From Chrysaora quinquecirrha (taxonomy: Eukaryota; Cnidaria; Scyphozoa; Semaeostomeae; Pelagiidae), in contig JACTAT010000058.1 in NCBI GenBank assembly GCA_014526335.1, positions 419,955 to 483,954 on the forward strand: a DNA stretch of 64,000 nt. The letters run 5' to 3'. Every line of letters starts with the position of its first letter. The stretch's first letter is position 1. The notes below the pieces were generated by a model that saw only the letters and a program-made list of their open reading frames with translations, made no database searches and was not told where the DNA came from. Below are positions 23,480-63,958 of this stretch, piece by piece. Made by a program: the position numbers and the translations under genes.

Positions 23480-25482
23480 TTTCTCTTGTCCTCGCAGGCC
23501 TGTTATTGCAAGACGCAGATTAGAACAATTGTTCCTTAGGGCACCTTTCATTCAACTTGCTGGCTGCAATGAAATTAACCCATAGACTTATGAACTGACC
23601 AGAGTCTATTTCAAGCTATACGTGACTCCTTTTTCCAGACAACAAGTCCTGCTTTTTGGTGATAAGATGAACAGAAAAAAGAACCCAGCTCTAGTAAAAT
23701 TGGTATCGCTCCAATTGTAGCTCCCTTCAGTTCCACTAGCAGAAGATAGATCAAGATATCAAGGCTGCTGTTGAAGTATTAAAGTGCAATAAATGGTATA
23801 TGCAATTCTAGCAGGATGAAAATTGAAGATTTTATAATGCCTGCGTCTTTTATCCAATGGCCTCTCTTCTCTCTGGCGACGTGATAGAAAAACTTCGTAG
23901 ATTCACTCCTTCAGAACAAAAATTCTCGACGGCTCTCCCTCTCTCTTATAATTTGTTTTCATTAACTCAACTTATAGTCTGTATATCGATCAGCAAGTTG
24001 CCTCGTCATATTGAACCTTTTTAAATCCAAAGTATTGACTCTTCAAGAAACCAGACATCTAAATGTATACACAGAGTTCTTGAGCTAGTTCATGAGCAAA
24101 CGTTCCATTGATTCAGCCTTTGTTTTTTTTACTTTTTCTCTTTAAATGGCTTCTCTAACTTCCGTCCCGTTCTTCTCATTGACAGTTGAGTTTTGCCTAA
24201 AGCACCGAATCTTATAATCGGAAGGAATAAACCTGGAATCCAGATGAGAAATTTATACTTAGAATTCTTGAGCCAAAATGCTCTAAAATGTTCAACTCAG
24301 TCAGGTTTGGCTGTTTTTCTAGTCTTCTCAAAATGGCTTATTTAACTTCCGTTTCATTCTTTACATCGGTAGTTCAGCTGCTTCAGCATCGGACCTTTGA
24401 ATCCAAAAGATCAACCATGGCATCCAGATGTCAAAATGTATACTACTCAGTGTTCTTGAGCCAGTTTCCTAAAATGTCCGCCACATCCAGTCTCCGTCGC
24501 CCTTTTCTCTGGTCTCTGGTCTTGCTTCTCTAAATCCTGTTTTGTTTTTTACACTGGCAGTTAAGTTGCCTTATTATTCAACCTTAGAATCCATAAGATT
24601 GACTATCGAATCCAGACCAGATGTCAAAATACTGCTCGGTGTTCTTGAGCTAGTTACTGGTTCATCTTCGGTTGTTTGTGGTCTTTTGAAAATGACCTGA
24701 TTTGTCTACCTTTCGATTCTTCCATTGACAGCTACGTTGCTTAAGCACAGCTGAACCTTTACACAGCAGAGCTCAAAAGGAACGACAATTATTTATCCAA
24801 TTGTCAAGATGCATACTTGGAGATATCTTTCAAAGCGCTTCACGATCCTTCATTTGGAAAACTGATATATTATCTTTAGGGCAATGTACCGAATGCTCTA
24901 ATGCTAAAAAATTGACCTAGTATCAAGGTGCCACAATTAACTTAATTCCAGAGAAATTTCGGTTGCTTTCTTCCTCTTTCTGTGCTGCTAACATGTAATA
25001 GAAGAGCTCATATACAAGTTCCCCAGGAGTCCATTTTGAGGCTGCTGATACTGGCATTTGGTAACATTGACATTGCCTATCGCAAATAGACACAGTAGCA
25101 AGGACTTTTGTTAAATTCTTTGCAGAGGAGAATCATTTCCTTCATCTTCCTTTTTCCGTCATATTAACAAGTTACATATGTATTTCGAGGAACAACAAAA
25201 ATTTCTTCAGGAGCTCATTTAACATTGTCATTGCCTATCACAAATAGATACAGTAGTAAGGTCTTTTGTTAACTTCATCCCAGAGGAAGTTCATTTTCTT
25301 TCTCTTCCTATTTTTGTCTTATTAACAAATTACGCAATTCGAAGACCAACAAAGATTGTCATTGCCTATCGCAAAAAGACAAGTAGTAGCGTGATAGATT
25401 AACATCTCTCTTGAGGAAAATCATTTGCTGTTATCCTTATTTCATATTAGTAGCAAATTATAGATCCAGAGCTCGCTGTTTC
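23480..25482 (-). pseudogene. Decayed tandem copies of PGAP1 3' coding region
   Basis: 23590-23880 aligns by eye with PGAP1 coding positions 25770-26055, including shared AGAAGATAGATCA, CAAGGCTGCTG and AGGATGAAAATT. At 25020-25440 three ~130-190-bp units each repeat the last exon stretch (ATTGCCTATCGCAAATAGAC against GCATCGCCTGTACGCAAATAGAC in the gene). Units of ~200 bp at 24050-24770 (CTTGAGC..., TCCATTGACAGTT...) also repeat one another, and their origin is less clear. No frame is open through any copy. These look like partial duplications of the neighbouring gene, not a functional locus. Confidence 0.7.
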
Positions 25483-28125
25483 TCAGGAATTCTTTTTGAA
25501 ACTGCCCATACTGGTGACACCTAACATTGGCATCGCCTGTACGCAAATAGACTTTATTGCAACTTCCTTGGTTAAAATACACTTGAAAAAGATTGCAGCA
25601 CATATGAACCAAGGCAGGCAATATACTGGCACAGAGCTGGTGGTCATGAATCCGGCAGATACGTTTACTAGAAGCCAACATAACTTGGGAAGTGCCACAG
25701 AATGGTTTGTCTCTTTTGCATTGCAAAACCAAAACATCACAAGAAGTACAACAATGGCACTGTTTTGAAATGAGTCAGAGTCTAATTTTAAGCTATACTT
25801 GATTTCCTTGATCCAGACAACCAACCCTGGTGATCTGATGAAGAGTATAATGGAACCTAGTTCTAGCAAATGATTAACATTGGCGTCTGATAAAGCTCCT
25901 TTCAGTCCTACTAGAAGAAGATAGATCAGGATACCAAGGCTGCTGCTAAAGAATTGCAATGCAACCAAAGGCATCACCAACTCTAGTAGGATGAAAATTT
26001 GAGGATGCTTTAAGTCTGCTGCATTCCTTCCAAAGATCCTTCTTTTGATCCATGTAAACATTTTGAAAACATTCCTCCATAACGATAGAGTGATCCAGAT
26101 GGTCTGGCGTAGGAATGCAAGAATGCCAGCTGCTGCCAGTAACTGGAATGCAAAGAGCACTGTAACTTCAAACATAGTTCTACCAGACACTGCCAATTCA
26201 GTTGCAAGTCTGAATGCGAGGAAGGTTATGATAGTAGCAACACTGCTAGGAGCTGAGGTCATCACGGAATGGGATTCTAAGGCACTAGGATGTGATTTCA
26301 CGGATTCAGAAAGGAGTGAAATTGTGCTCAAAGCTGAAACCAATTTGACAATCATATCCAAGTTGAATTTTAGTAGCTGTCCAAGTGTTGCCTTCAAGTC
26401 AACCCAAATTTTAATGCTCAAGGTGCACCGTGTGTAATACCACAAATGAATTTCAGCATCTTCACTTACTGTGGGCTTCTCACTGTAAAACTTCAAGGGA
26501 ATATCTTGTAATTCGGTTCCTGTGTAATTGGTATCCTCGCGAAACCAGGGTATATGAAAGATTGCTGTTACAGCATCTGGTTTCTTGCATTGGCTTGTTA
26601 TATTCATTCTGTAAAAAAGCCAAGGGTATCTAATAAATGGTAAGACTACCCTTGAAAATATCCTCCCCTTTGAAATTGTCATTTGAGATGATGTTAACAA
26701 GGGTGGTTCATTCAGGAAAAAAGTTGATGCATCTTCAGGGAGAATCTTCACAAAAATCCTTTCCTCGGTGTCAACATCTACTGAACATCTAACAACATCT
26801 CCAAATTTCCTAACATCTTTGATTCTCATCCTAAACACTGCAATTTGTCCATCATTGTTAGTAGGAACAAGTCTAAACCTTGTTGATAGACTTTTGGAAG
26901 CTTTGCAAGTAGAGCCATCTTCACAGACATGCATCCAGTCTTCAGAGCTCCCAGAGTAAATAACAACAAGTTCCCCTTGTTTATCTCTCAAATCCATAAC
27001 AAAGCATTGTTTATGGTGTTTACCAAATAAAGAAAAATAACCTTTAGATATTATATTGCATGTGCTTGGTTGCTTTATGGTGTGCTGCACAGATGCATCA
27101 AGTACAGTATCTTTGATACTCTTTTTAGGACTATGAGAACTCTCAAGATGGTATCTCAAAATCTTCATCCTTTCACTAACGCTGCCTGTAACCTTGTTGT
27201 GATGAACGTCAACCATGTCCATGAATGCCCTAGTGATAGCAAGCACCAGTTGCTTGCACCACACGATGCATCTATGCTCAGCAGATACCCAAACCTTTGG
27301 TATTGCAGTGGTAATAGTGGTAATGGTCTGATTAGGTATTCCCAAGTTCTTCATTGACGTGAGATCACTTCTGACTTGAAAATCTCTGTTGCCACCACCA
27401 ATTGAAGCAAAAGCAAGGTCTTTGAATACACTCTCCGATATGTCCCTATGTGACTGATCCTTCCAGAAGTCATTAACGTTTGCATAGAATGCCCTCATCT
27501 CCGAGTCAAACATGAAAACTGGCTGTACATTCGGGGTTGCAAGGGTGATCATGGTACTGACAATCTGCGGATTGAAATCAGGTAGTGTAAACAGCCCCCT
27601 AGCAACAATTCCACCCATCGAATGAGCAACTACTAAAACAGATTCCTGACTGATTCCTTTGGTTTTGTAAAGATTGAGAATAATTTTCAAGCATTCGTGA
27701 ACAAACTCTGTTTGTCTCTGCAAGTAGCTGCCTTTCATGGCTGACATTTCGTCACTGAATCCCACAAAAAAGTAATTGAAATGAAATGAGAGGTATTCAG
27801 TTTTCCGCAGTGCAACTGATGATAACGACCTCCCTTGCTCTGGACTTCCTGCATTACCTGGAATGAACACTACAGGAATGCCATGCAGCTCCAAACTTTG
27901 TAGACTTTCTGCATACTCCCCTTCACCATAGACAACTAAAGAGTACTTAGGGTATTTCCTTTTCAGCTTTTGGCCTATGGGAACATTAATGTACACTGGC
28001 CAGTCAAACATGTAAGTCATATCGCAGGCATTTTCTTCCATTTTAATAAATATATCATACAGACCTAGAATTATTATAAGAATCCCGATTGCAGAGGCAA
28101 AGAACTTCAGAAGTTTCCAAGACAT
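25483..28125 (-). CDS. PGAP1: GPI inositol-deacylase PGAP1, single uninterrupted frame
   Basis: This 880-residue ER membrane lipase removes the acyl chain from the inositol of GPI anchors after transfer to protein. Residues 11-28 form the N-terminal membrane anchor. The alpha/beta hydrolase part follows, with the PVVFIPGNAGS oxyanion region near 84-94 and the lipase elbow AHSMGG, with Ser169 as nucleophile. WVSAEHRCIVWCKQL matches the conserved block near the catalytic His. Multiple hydrophobic segments occupy roughly residues 640-870, as in the family. Human PGAP1 is 922 residues, so this is essentially full length. Unlike all neighbours it has no introns, in a genome region where other genes have one every ~100 coding bases. 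It may be an intronless lineage form or a retrocopy that became the working gene. The start shares a 238-bp gap with AP2M1. Confidence 0.95.
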   Translation of the reverse strand: MSWKLLKFFASAIGILIIILGLYDIFIKMEENACDMTYMFDWPVYINVPIGQKLKRKYPKYSLVVYGEGEYAESLQSLELHGIPVVFIPGNAGSPEQGRSLSSVALRKTEYLSFHFNYFFVGFSDEMSAMKGSYLQRQTEFVHECLKIILNLYKTKGISQESVLVVAHSMGGIVARGLFTLPDFNPQIVSTMITLATPNVQPVFMFDSEMRAFYANVNDFWKDQSHRDISESVFKDLAFASIGGGNRDFQVRSDLTSMKNLGIPNQTITTITTAIPKVWVSAEHRCIVWCKQLVLAITRAFMDMVDVHHNKVTGSVSERMKILRYHLESSHSPKKSIKDTVLDASVQHTIKQPSTCNIISKGYFSLFGKHHKQCFVMDLRDKQGELVVIYSGSSEDWMHVCEDGSTCKASKSLSTRFRLVPTNNDGQIAVFRMRIKDVRKFGDVVRCSVDVDTEERIFVKILPEDASTFFLNEPPLLTSSQMTISKGRIFSRVVLPFIRYPWLFYRMNITSQCKKPDAVTAIFHIPWFREDTNYTGTELQDIPLKFYSEKPTVSEDAEIHLWYYTRCTLSIKIWVDLKATLGQLLKFNLDMIVKLVSALSTISLLSESVKSHPSALESHSVMTSAPSSVATIITFLAFRLATELAVSGRTMFEVTVLFAFQLLAAAGILAFLRQTIWITLSLWRNVFKMFTWIKRRIFGRNAADLKHPQIFILLELVMPLVALQFFSSSLGILIYLLLVGLKGALSDANVNHLLELGSIILFIRSPGLVVWIKEIKYSLKLDSDSFQNSAIVVLLVMFWFCNAKETNHSVALPKLCWLLVNVSAGFMTTSSVPVYCLPWFICAAIFFKCILTKEVAIKSICVQAMPMLGVTSMGSFKKNS

Positions 28126-28363
28126 CCCTGCTTTCTGCTTGCAGCAATTAGAAGATTCAAGTGAAAAAATGCTTAATGATTAGCCTCGATATGGAAATCA
28201 TCCGCCCTGATTGTTTTGCCTCGATACTGAAAAGGTCATGTGATCACATTCTTCCGGAAAACAGAAGCTTCCAAATCGCCTTCATTTCGAAAATGGCGTT
28301 CTAGGGTGGAGCTGGGTTGGGAAGGAAAACTTTAACTTCTAACATTATATTTCATTTACAATC
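28126..28363. promoter_or_regulatory. Divergent promoter interval PGAP1 / AP2M1
   Basis: Only 238 bp separate the two start codons, which point away from each other. The interval must hold both 5' UTRs and probably a shared bidirectional promoter. No TATA box is obvious. Inferred from layout only. Confidence 0.5.
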
Positions 28364-37510
<9,147 letters not shown>

Positions 37511-38274
37511 GCCTAAAGAATGCTTGTAGGCAGAAACGAACAAACGACTAGGATTTCTACTCTTGTACGGCGAAAGAAAATAACAGTTTTGTAATTCAGT
37601 TATCCAATGTTTGTATATTCCATCGATAACTCTGAGATAGCGTTTACCTTGGACTTGATTTGAGAATTATATTTCGCATTATGATAGCTAAAGAATATTA
37701 TTATAATTTGAGAATTAGTGTTTGTGTTTGTTTTTTTTTTTCTAAAATTAGAGTCCGCATACTGAATCGCATTATGAGCGCAGGGAATTCAGTTTAATTG
37801 AATATGGAAAGATGCCCTTTTAAACCGCTTTTGAACGTCCACTAGGCTGATTTTTCCGCGCGCAGCGAAGTGGCCAATAATATTCTGCATTGCTATTTCA
37901 AATAATTTCAAATAACGCTTCGCTTCGCCAATTTTTAGAAAGTTAGATTGGCTTCAACTTTACCGCCGCGTCAAATTGCGCCTGCAAAATCAAACCTCTT
38001 GAAAGCTTTTCACACGACGTCATTACTTAAGACATCTTGTGAGACATTTATTTGGACAGCTAGAAAATTAGAGAGTTTTTGGACAAGAGAGCGATTCAAG
38101 CTCTCCCGACTCCATGTCTGGAAAATTCCGCAGACTTCGCAGAGAAATTGTTTCCAAATCAACTTCTAGTTTCCCGTTTTCCAAAAAAGTGCGCTTTCCA
38201 CGATGCGAAAACGCAAGCCTGGGGAGTATAGACTACTTTTTCAGAAGAGAGAAAAGTCCCAAAAGCAGGTACTC
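37511..38274. other. Convergent spacer, 3' flank of AP2M1
   Basis: AT-rich sequence that should hold the AP2M1 3' UTR. No AATAAA was found in the first ~250 bp. The short open frame at 37948-38169 has no recognisable features and is not called. Confidence 0.4.
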
Positions 38275-38560
38275 ATAAAGCTAAGGCTAAACCAGACTTG
38301 TCGCGCGCGACATTGTATTCGGCGTGTCTCCCAGGGTGACTAAACATGCGAGTGACAAGCGAGCAACATGTCCCCCGAGTCATTTGCATGTCGCGAAGAC
38401 AAGAAATGTTTCTGTTGTCTCACAGAAACATTTGCGTGTCTCTTGCTACAAATTTTGTCGCGCGGAACAACGTTTCCGAGGTGGATAAAATGGGAGACAC
38501 CGAGGGGACATCAATGTCGCGCGTGACATGTCTCCTAGTTTAGCCATGCCTTTACTCACT
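38275..38560. mobile_element. MITE family M1 copy
   Basis: Left GGCTAAACCAGACTTGTCGC, right CATGTCTCCTAGTTTAGCCA. The interior is near identical in plan to the copies at 1730 and 6810. Confidence 0.75.
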
Positions 38561-38795
38561 CGCATGTTCAGCCACCCTTGGAGACCCACTTAATACAATG
38601 CTGCGCGTGACAGTCTCCTAGTTTAGCCAGGCCTTCACTCGCATGTTTAGCCACCCTTGGAGACCCGCTTAACACAATGCCGCGCGTGACATGTCTCCTA
38701 GTTTAGCCAGGCCTTCACTCGCATGTTTAGCCACCCTTGGAGACCCGCTTAATACAATGTCGCGTGTGGCATGTCTCCTAGTTTAGCCAGGCCTT
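38561..38795. repeat. Three tandem copies of an 81-bp MITE M1 end
   Basis: The unit runs from ACTCGCATGTTTAGCCACCC to TCCTAGTTTAGCCAGGCCTT. The three copies differ at only a few bases and directly follow the full M1 element. Confidence 0.9.
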
Positions 38796-39124
38796 AACAG
38801 TATTTTTAATCGCTTATTTTGCTGTGAAATCTGCTCAAACCAAACAAAAGTACCTAGGCCCAGCCCAACTAAAAAGCCATCGAAAAATGGAAAAACACAC
38901 AACCTTATCCCTCTTGCACACATAGCATAAAATACTCAATCAAAAAACTCATAAACCATTTAAAAATCGATAAAAATCTCTGGAATATATACTTACAAAA
39001 CTTCGGCTATATCTAATCCATACGCTAGTACCATAAACATGTTACGATGGCCTAAATTCGTTGCGATGTTTGAAGAATACGTTTTGACAAAAATATGATT
39101 TTATTTGAAGAAAGTTCGACATTG

Positions 39125-59323
<20,199 letters not shown>

Positions 59324-59721
59324 TCTTGAAAAAGTCTGTGGTTTCGTTGTCTGACTCGTCTGGGTCTTTTCAAAAATAATTTAGGCCGGTCTCTTCCCTT
59401 CCTACTATTTGATAGCTAAAAACTTCAAGTAACTTGCGACTGCACTCTTGCTTCTTTAAATCAAATTAACCTTTCTTTGATTCACTAATTTATATGTCGT
59501 TCCAAGTGAGGAAAAGCTCAATTTCTCAAAAACCAAAGGCAAAAATTTTCACAAAGCCAAAGGGCGAATCCGCCATAACAAAATGCTTGGAATTTTTCTA
59601 TCATGCGCAAAAAATGCCGAAGGTGCGCAGCGAATCGACAACGAGGATGCAGCCTCGTTTTAGAGACTGAGCAAAATAAATATTTTCCGGGAACTAAAGT
59701 CTTCCTGTTTGGAAGTTCACA
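59324..59721. promoter_or_regulatory. Divergent promoter interval aPKC / oxygenase
   Basis: 398 bp lie between two outward-facing start codons, enough for two 5' UTRs and a shared core. No TATA box is clear. Inferred from layout. Confidence 0.5.
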
Positions 59722-62700
59722 ATGGCGGGAACTCGACAGAAAAACATTTCTCAGATTTTGATCGCTCTTACACGGCTCCTGCTCATTTTGGTTGGGCTAT
59801 TATTGATCTGCGATTCCAAGATTACAGCTACAGCATTGGAGCCGACAAGAATTTTTGAGAGCTCTCATTGCAAAGTCCTAGTTTTCGACAATGTTTTTGG
59901 AAGGAAAACTCTGGGGGTCATGTCGGAGCTGGCCCACCGCTATGCCCCTTGGGATTTTGTTTACCCAGAAGCTTATGAAGGCATGACAAGCAACGATAAT
60001 GGTGATTTACACTGGATAGCAGCATTTTCCCCAGAAAGTTTTCTGGAGTCAAAGATATGGAAAATTCTAAAGAAAAAGTTACCCAGTGTTTTCAGGGGGC
60101 AAAATTATTTGCCTTATGAGGCTAATGGGGTTCTTATCAATCGTGGAGATTTTCCAACTGTACAGAAAGGTATCCCTATATTATGACATGAACTAGTATA
60201 TTTATCACCAGTTGCTGAAGATTGCAAAAGAAATAAACTAAGGGAGACCCTGATATCTCCCATTACCAACTCCCCCACTTCTAGGTCAACTTGCCCCACT
60301 TTCAAAGTCAACTTGACATCTTTCAACCTTCAAAGTCAACTCACCCCATCTGTCAAGTCCACTTGCCCCACCATTAAATAAATGATAGAAAACAACAAAA
60401 TTGAGTGAATCTATCAGTATTTTACGGAACCAACCTGTAAAATATATGGATTCAACACGGTCTCATACAGATGCAGCCAGGTCTGGAATTCTCTCCCCGG
60501 CGGAGATGAAAAACTCTTCTTCGCTTGATTCTTTCAAAAATAGAATCAAAACGTTTGTTTCCTTTAAATGTACTTGCGATATATGTAAGCAGTACATTCA
60601 TAATGTTGGATTTGTATGAAGCCGACACAATTATCACTTTTTTCGTTTTCCGTTTTTATTATTATTAAAATAATCAGTTTGTTTGATTTGAACTTTCATA
60701 TTAATTTCTCATTAACTTTGATTATTAGCTATTATCTGTCTTAGTTATTAAATTTAGCTTGTTTCGTAGTTAGTTTGAATTAGCTTTATACTTAGAAGCT
60801 ATTGATGTAGTAACTAACTTTAAATAAAGAGAGAAAAAAAAAAAAAAAGTATGATAAAAGGGGGTTTGGGGCAGAGCCCCCAACTTTAAACAGTTAACAT
60901 CCAGTGGGAGTGAGTTGACTTTTCAGATGGGGCAAGTTGACTTTGAAGGTGGGGCAAGTTGACTTTGATAGTGGGGCGAGTTGACCTAGAAGTGGGGCAA
61001 GTTGGTAATGGGGCAAGTTGGTAGTGGGGCAAGTTGGTAGTGGGGCAATTGACTAGCAACCAATAATACCATATCTCATTTTGTAATTTTAGGGAAAAAC
61101 AGTGGTGACTTATTCGTAAGGATAATGCTAACTGAAAGGTTCAAGAAAAATGATTACAGTGAGTTGGTTTTTTATAATGAAAACGAAGACATATTTGGAG
61201 CTGTGCATCAAAAGTTTGGAAGAGTGATTGTATGGAATGATACGACCGATTTCATTTTTAAACCACCGAGCATGAATCATGAAAGTGGAGAATACAGTAT
61301 TTTTATCAAAGCAACAATTGATGAAGAAAAGTATAATCAAGGTGTGAAGAGATATAAGGTTGGTTGTGATTAAATCATCAATGATTGAGTGATTGTGTGA
61401 TTAGCTGATCATGATTAGATGATTCCCTGATTATTTGATTGATTAATCTAGTGATTGAATGATTATGTAATCAGCTGATTATATGACATAGACGACAAAT
61501 TGGAAGCTATTTAACTGGTTGATTGCATAACACACTGATAGCATGATATGATAGCATGATTGACTGAGTGAGTGATTAGACTATAGACTGATTATTTGAT
61601 CAACTGATTACCTGATCAGGTGGTTCATGATTGACTGATTAGTAAACTGACCAATTAGATGATTGATTCATAGACTTACTGATTAGGTAATTGATTAATT
61701 ACCTTATTCATGTATTGGATGATTAGGCGATTGGCTGATTATATGATTGACTGATTACATGATTGAATGATTAACTGATGCAATGATTGACTGATTATGC
61801 ATTTGAATGATTGAATGATTGACTAGATCATTTTCTGATAATGTGATTAAGTGATTCCTTGGTTGGCTGATCTGTTGATTGACTGATTACATGACTGACT
61901 GATTAGGTGATTCAATGATTATGCAAATTAGCTGATTATATGATTAGGTGTTTCCTTGATTTGATGATTATCTTCTTGTCTTATTAAGTGTGTAAACGGT
62001 TGATAATTCGCCGGCAGGTTGGCACAAATAAAATCGACACAATTCGAGTAAATGTCCTTTAAATCTTCCGATTATAAAATCTTCCCTGAGCTTTATCTTT
62101 ATAGCATGCGAAAACGACAATACAAATATACGACGGCAGTAACTCTAGAGCTAACCTTTTTCAAGCGTTAGTCTACATTACATCTCTGTTCCTTTCCTTT
62201 GAACAGACCAAAAACGACAACTAAGGCAACAAGATCTTTCTCAAGCATCTTGCCCCTTGAACGACACATGCATGCTCTGTCTCTCTATCAGCTCGACATA
62301 TCCGATACTCTTCCTTTAGGATTACTTTTTACTCTTATTTATAATACACATAATCACGTGACAACAAAGGCTAATTAACGTAACATTTAACAAATAACAT
62401 AACATGATGACAGAAATACGCAGCTGGCCACTCTGCAGATATCCGGCAACATGGAACATAAGAAAATAACACTACTATGACAAAAAGTAAAGTAACACGC
62501 AAATTTAATAAAACGCTAAACCAAACAAAAATGCCCTGAAGGTCTATCCTAAAAACTAGCCGTATTACAAGTGATTGGTTGGTTGACTGATTATGTTTGC
62601 ATGATTGACTGATTTAATAATAAACTGATGGCATGACTGATTATGTGATTACTTTATTATGTGACTGATTTCATTTCCAAATAAGGAGAAAGCTGAAGAG

Positions 62701-63958
62701 AGAAGCCGCATGTCAAATGAACCATTTCCGCTGACCAATGTCACGGATGACTCAATATCAAAAATCAATTTGACCGAACACTTGACCAGAAAGTTCTACG
62801 ACAGTCAGAATCGAATTGTTGCCGTGCTTGATGACGTCATTCCAAGAAAAGTCCTTAATGCTTTGCGAGAGTATTTCTTCAAATTTGACAGCTCGTACGT
62901 TTACAATGTCTATGACCCAGACCTCGAAGAAGCACACGATAATGTGAACTGGGTTGCACAAGCGCAGGTAAATTGTTTTCATTGAATTACCCCCGTGTAA
63001 GTAATCCTATTATTGTCGAAATCCGTATTGTAATGATGAATTTTCAGGGTGTAGCTGATCTTAAATCATCATGGTAAACTTTAGCAATGTATAAGAATTA
63101 ACCCCCGTGTAAAGTTATCTGTTAATGCCGAAAAGCGTACCGTAATGATGAATCTCCAGGGTGTAGCATTCAAGGGTCATCGAGGTTCAGAATCTTAACC
63201 ACTCGAAAACTATGGCTCTAAGTGTTTTCATCCCATTGTCAAACGATGAATGTTGTTCCTAAAACTTTTGAGATTTGCTTTACATGTTTGAACGTTTTGC
63301 GACGTCGTCGAACATTCTTTGACAAGCAGAACAGAAAACGCTCAGCAATGTTGCTGGAAAGCTTTATTCTTCTTGGAGTTGAAGGTTTAGGCACTGGCCA
63401 AACATTCAAAAATTGTTTGTCAAACATTTGAAATTTGTTTATGAAGCAATGTTTCAATGTTTGGTTACCTCCCAAAACATTGCTTGACAAGCCACAGACA
63501 ACACAATGCGATGCACAATGTTTTGAGAGACCCCAAAAGCATAAGTTGCTTGGTGAGGAATGTTTTGTGACGTAGCCAAACAGTAAGACATCTTGCTTGA
63601 CATGCTAATTTCAAACGGTTGACAAACAATATTCGGTCGTTTGGCAAGGGCCTCAGAAATCTTGTCAAATCTGCCAAATCTACCGTTTTTGGACTCTGTC
63701 TAAACTTCTAACTCGAATCAAACGCGAATTCTGAGCCTACCTAGTTTACCATTGTCAATTGGGCCCGGATTTTACATATATTTATCCTTTATCTCTTTTT
63801 AGGCCGAGCAGTTACCCCCTAGTCAAGTCTGGCAATATGTTCTCCATGTTGCAAAATATTTGAGTGGAGAATCAAACTGGTATCCCTATGATGTATCGAT
63901 GAACATTATTCAGCATAATCACCATCCTCGTATTCATACAGATTGCAGTCAATGGGAG
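59722..63958 (+). CDS. Membrane-anchored tandem 2OG-Fe(II) oxygenase-like protein, 3' end beyond right edge
   Basis: Exons in window: 59722-60169, 61093-61358, 62686-62967, 63803-63958; phases agree throughout, 384 residues visible. Residues 11-31 are a hydrophobic signal anchor, so the rest is probably luminal or extracellular. Two homologous domains follow. Domain 1 (about 50-225) starts CKVLVFDNVFGRKTLGVMSE; domain 2 (from about 280) starts NRIVAVLDDVIPRKVLNALR. Domain 2 has the iron-binding HxD as H377-T-D379 (HPRIHTDCSQWE). At the aligned place domain 1 reads PTVQKG (Q148, G150), and its later strand GRVIVWNDTTDFIFKPPS lacks the distal His, so it should not bind iron. The fold resembles prolyl 4-hydroxylase-type oxygenases. 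Substrate unknown; I do not recognise a named orthologue. Domain 2's distal His and 2OG-binding Arg lie beyond the edge. Confidence 0.85.
60275..60380. repeat. AACTTGCCCCACTTTCAAAG repeat, inverted to 60905
   Basis: Four units of AAAGTCAACTTGCCCCAC type, reverse complement of the array at 60905-61055. A LINE end lies between them. Confidence 0.85.
60395..60860 (+). mobile_element. LINE 3' fragment with poly(A)
   Basis: The frame to 60619 contains SSSLDSFKNRIKTFV, the typical last helix of CR1/Jockey-type reverse-transcriptase ORFs, here followed by a short Cys-rich tail (CTCDICKQY). An AT-rich 3' UTR, AATAAAG and a run of about 15 A follow at 60820-60848. Confidence 0.7.
60905..61055. repeat. 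GTGGGGCAAGTTGACTTTGA repeat
   Basis: About seven units of 16-24 bp, just upstream of exon 61093-61358. Inverse of the array at 60275. Confidence 0.88.
61375..61990. repeat. Degenerate GATTGACTGATTA repeat
   Basis: About 600 bp of TGATTGACTGATTACATGAT-type words starting within 20 bp of the exon 2 donor. A shorter piece at 62560-62665 ends near exon 62686-62967. Confidence 0.88.
61991..62560. mobile_element. Probable insertion within the GATT array, unclassified
   Basis: About 570 bp of ordinary-complexity sequence splits the GATT repeat, which resumes after it. No ORF and no clear terminal repeats were seen. A solo LTR or other insertion is possible. Confidence 0.4.
63225..63660. mobile_element. 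MITE family M2, two adjoining copies
   Basis: GGCACTGGCCAAACATTCAA at 63391 and GGTCGTTTGGCAAGGGCCTC at 63635 are inverse ends. To the left, 63225-63385 carries a partial second copy (TTTGACAAGCAGAACAG). Confidence 0.65.
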
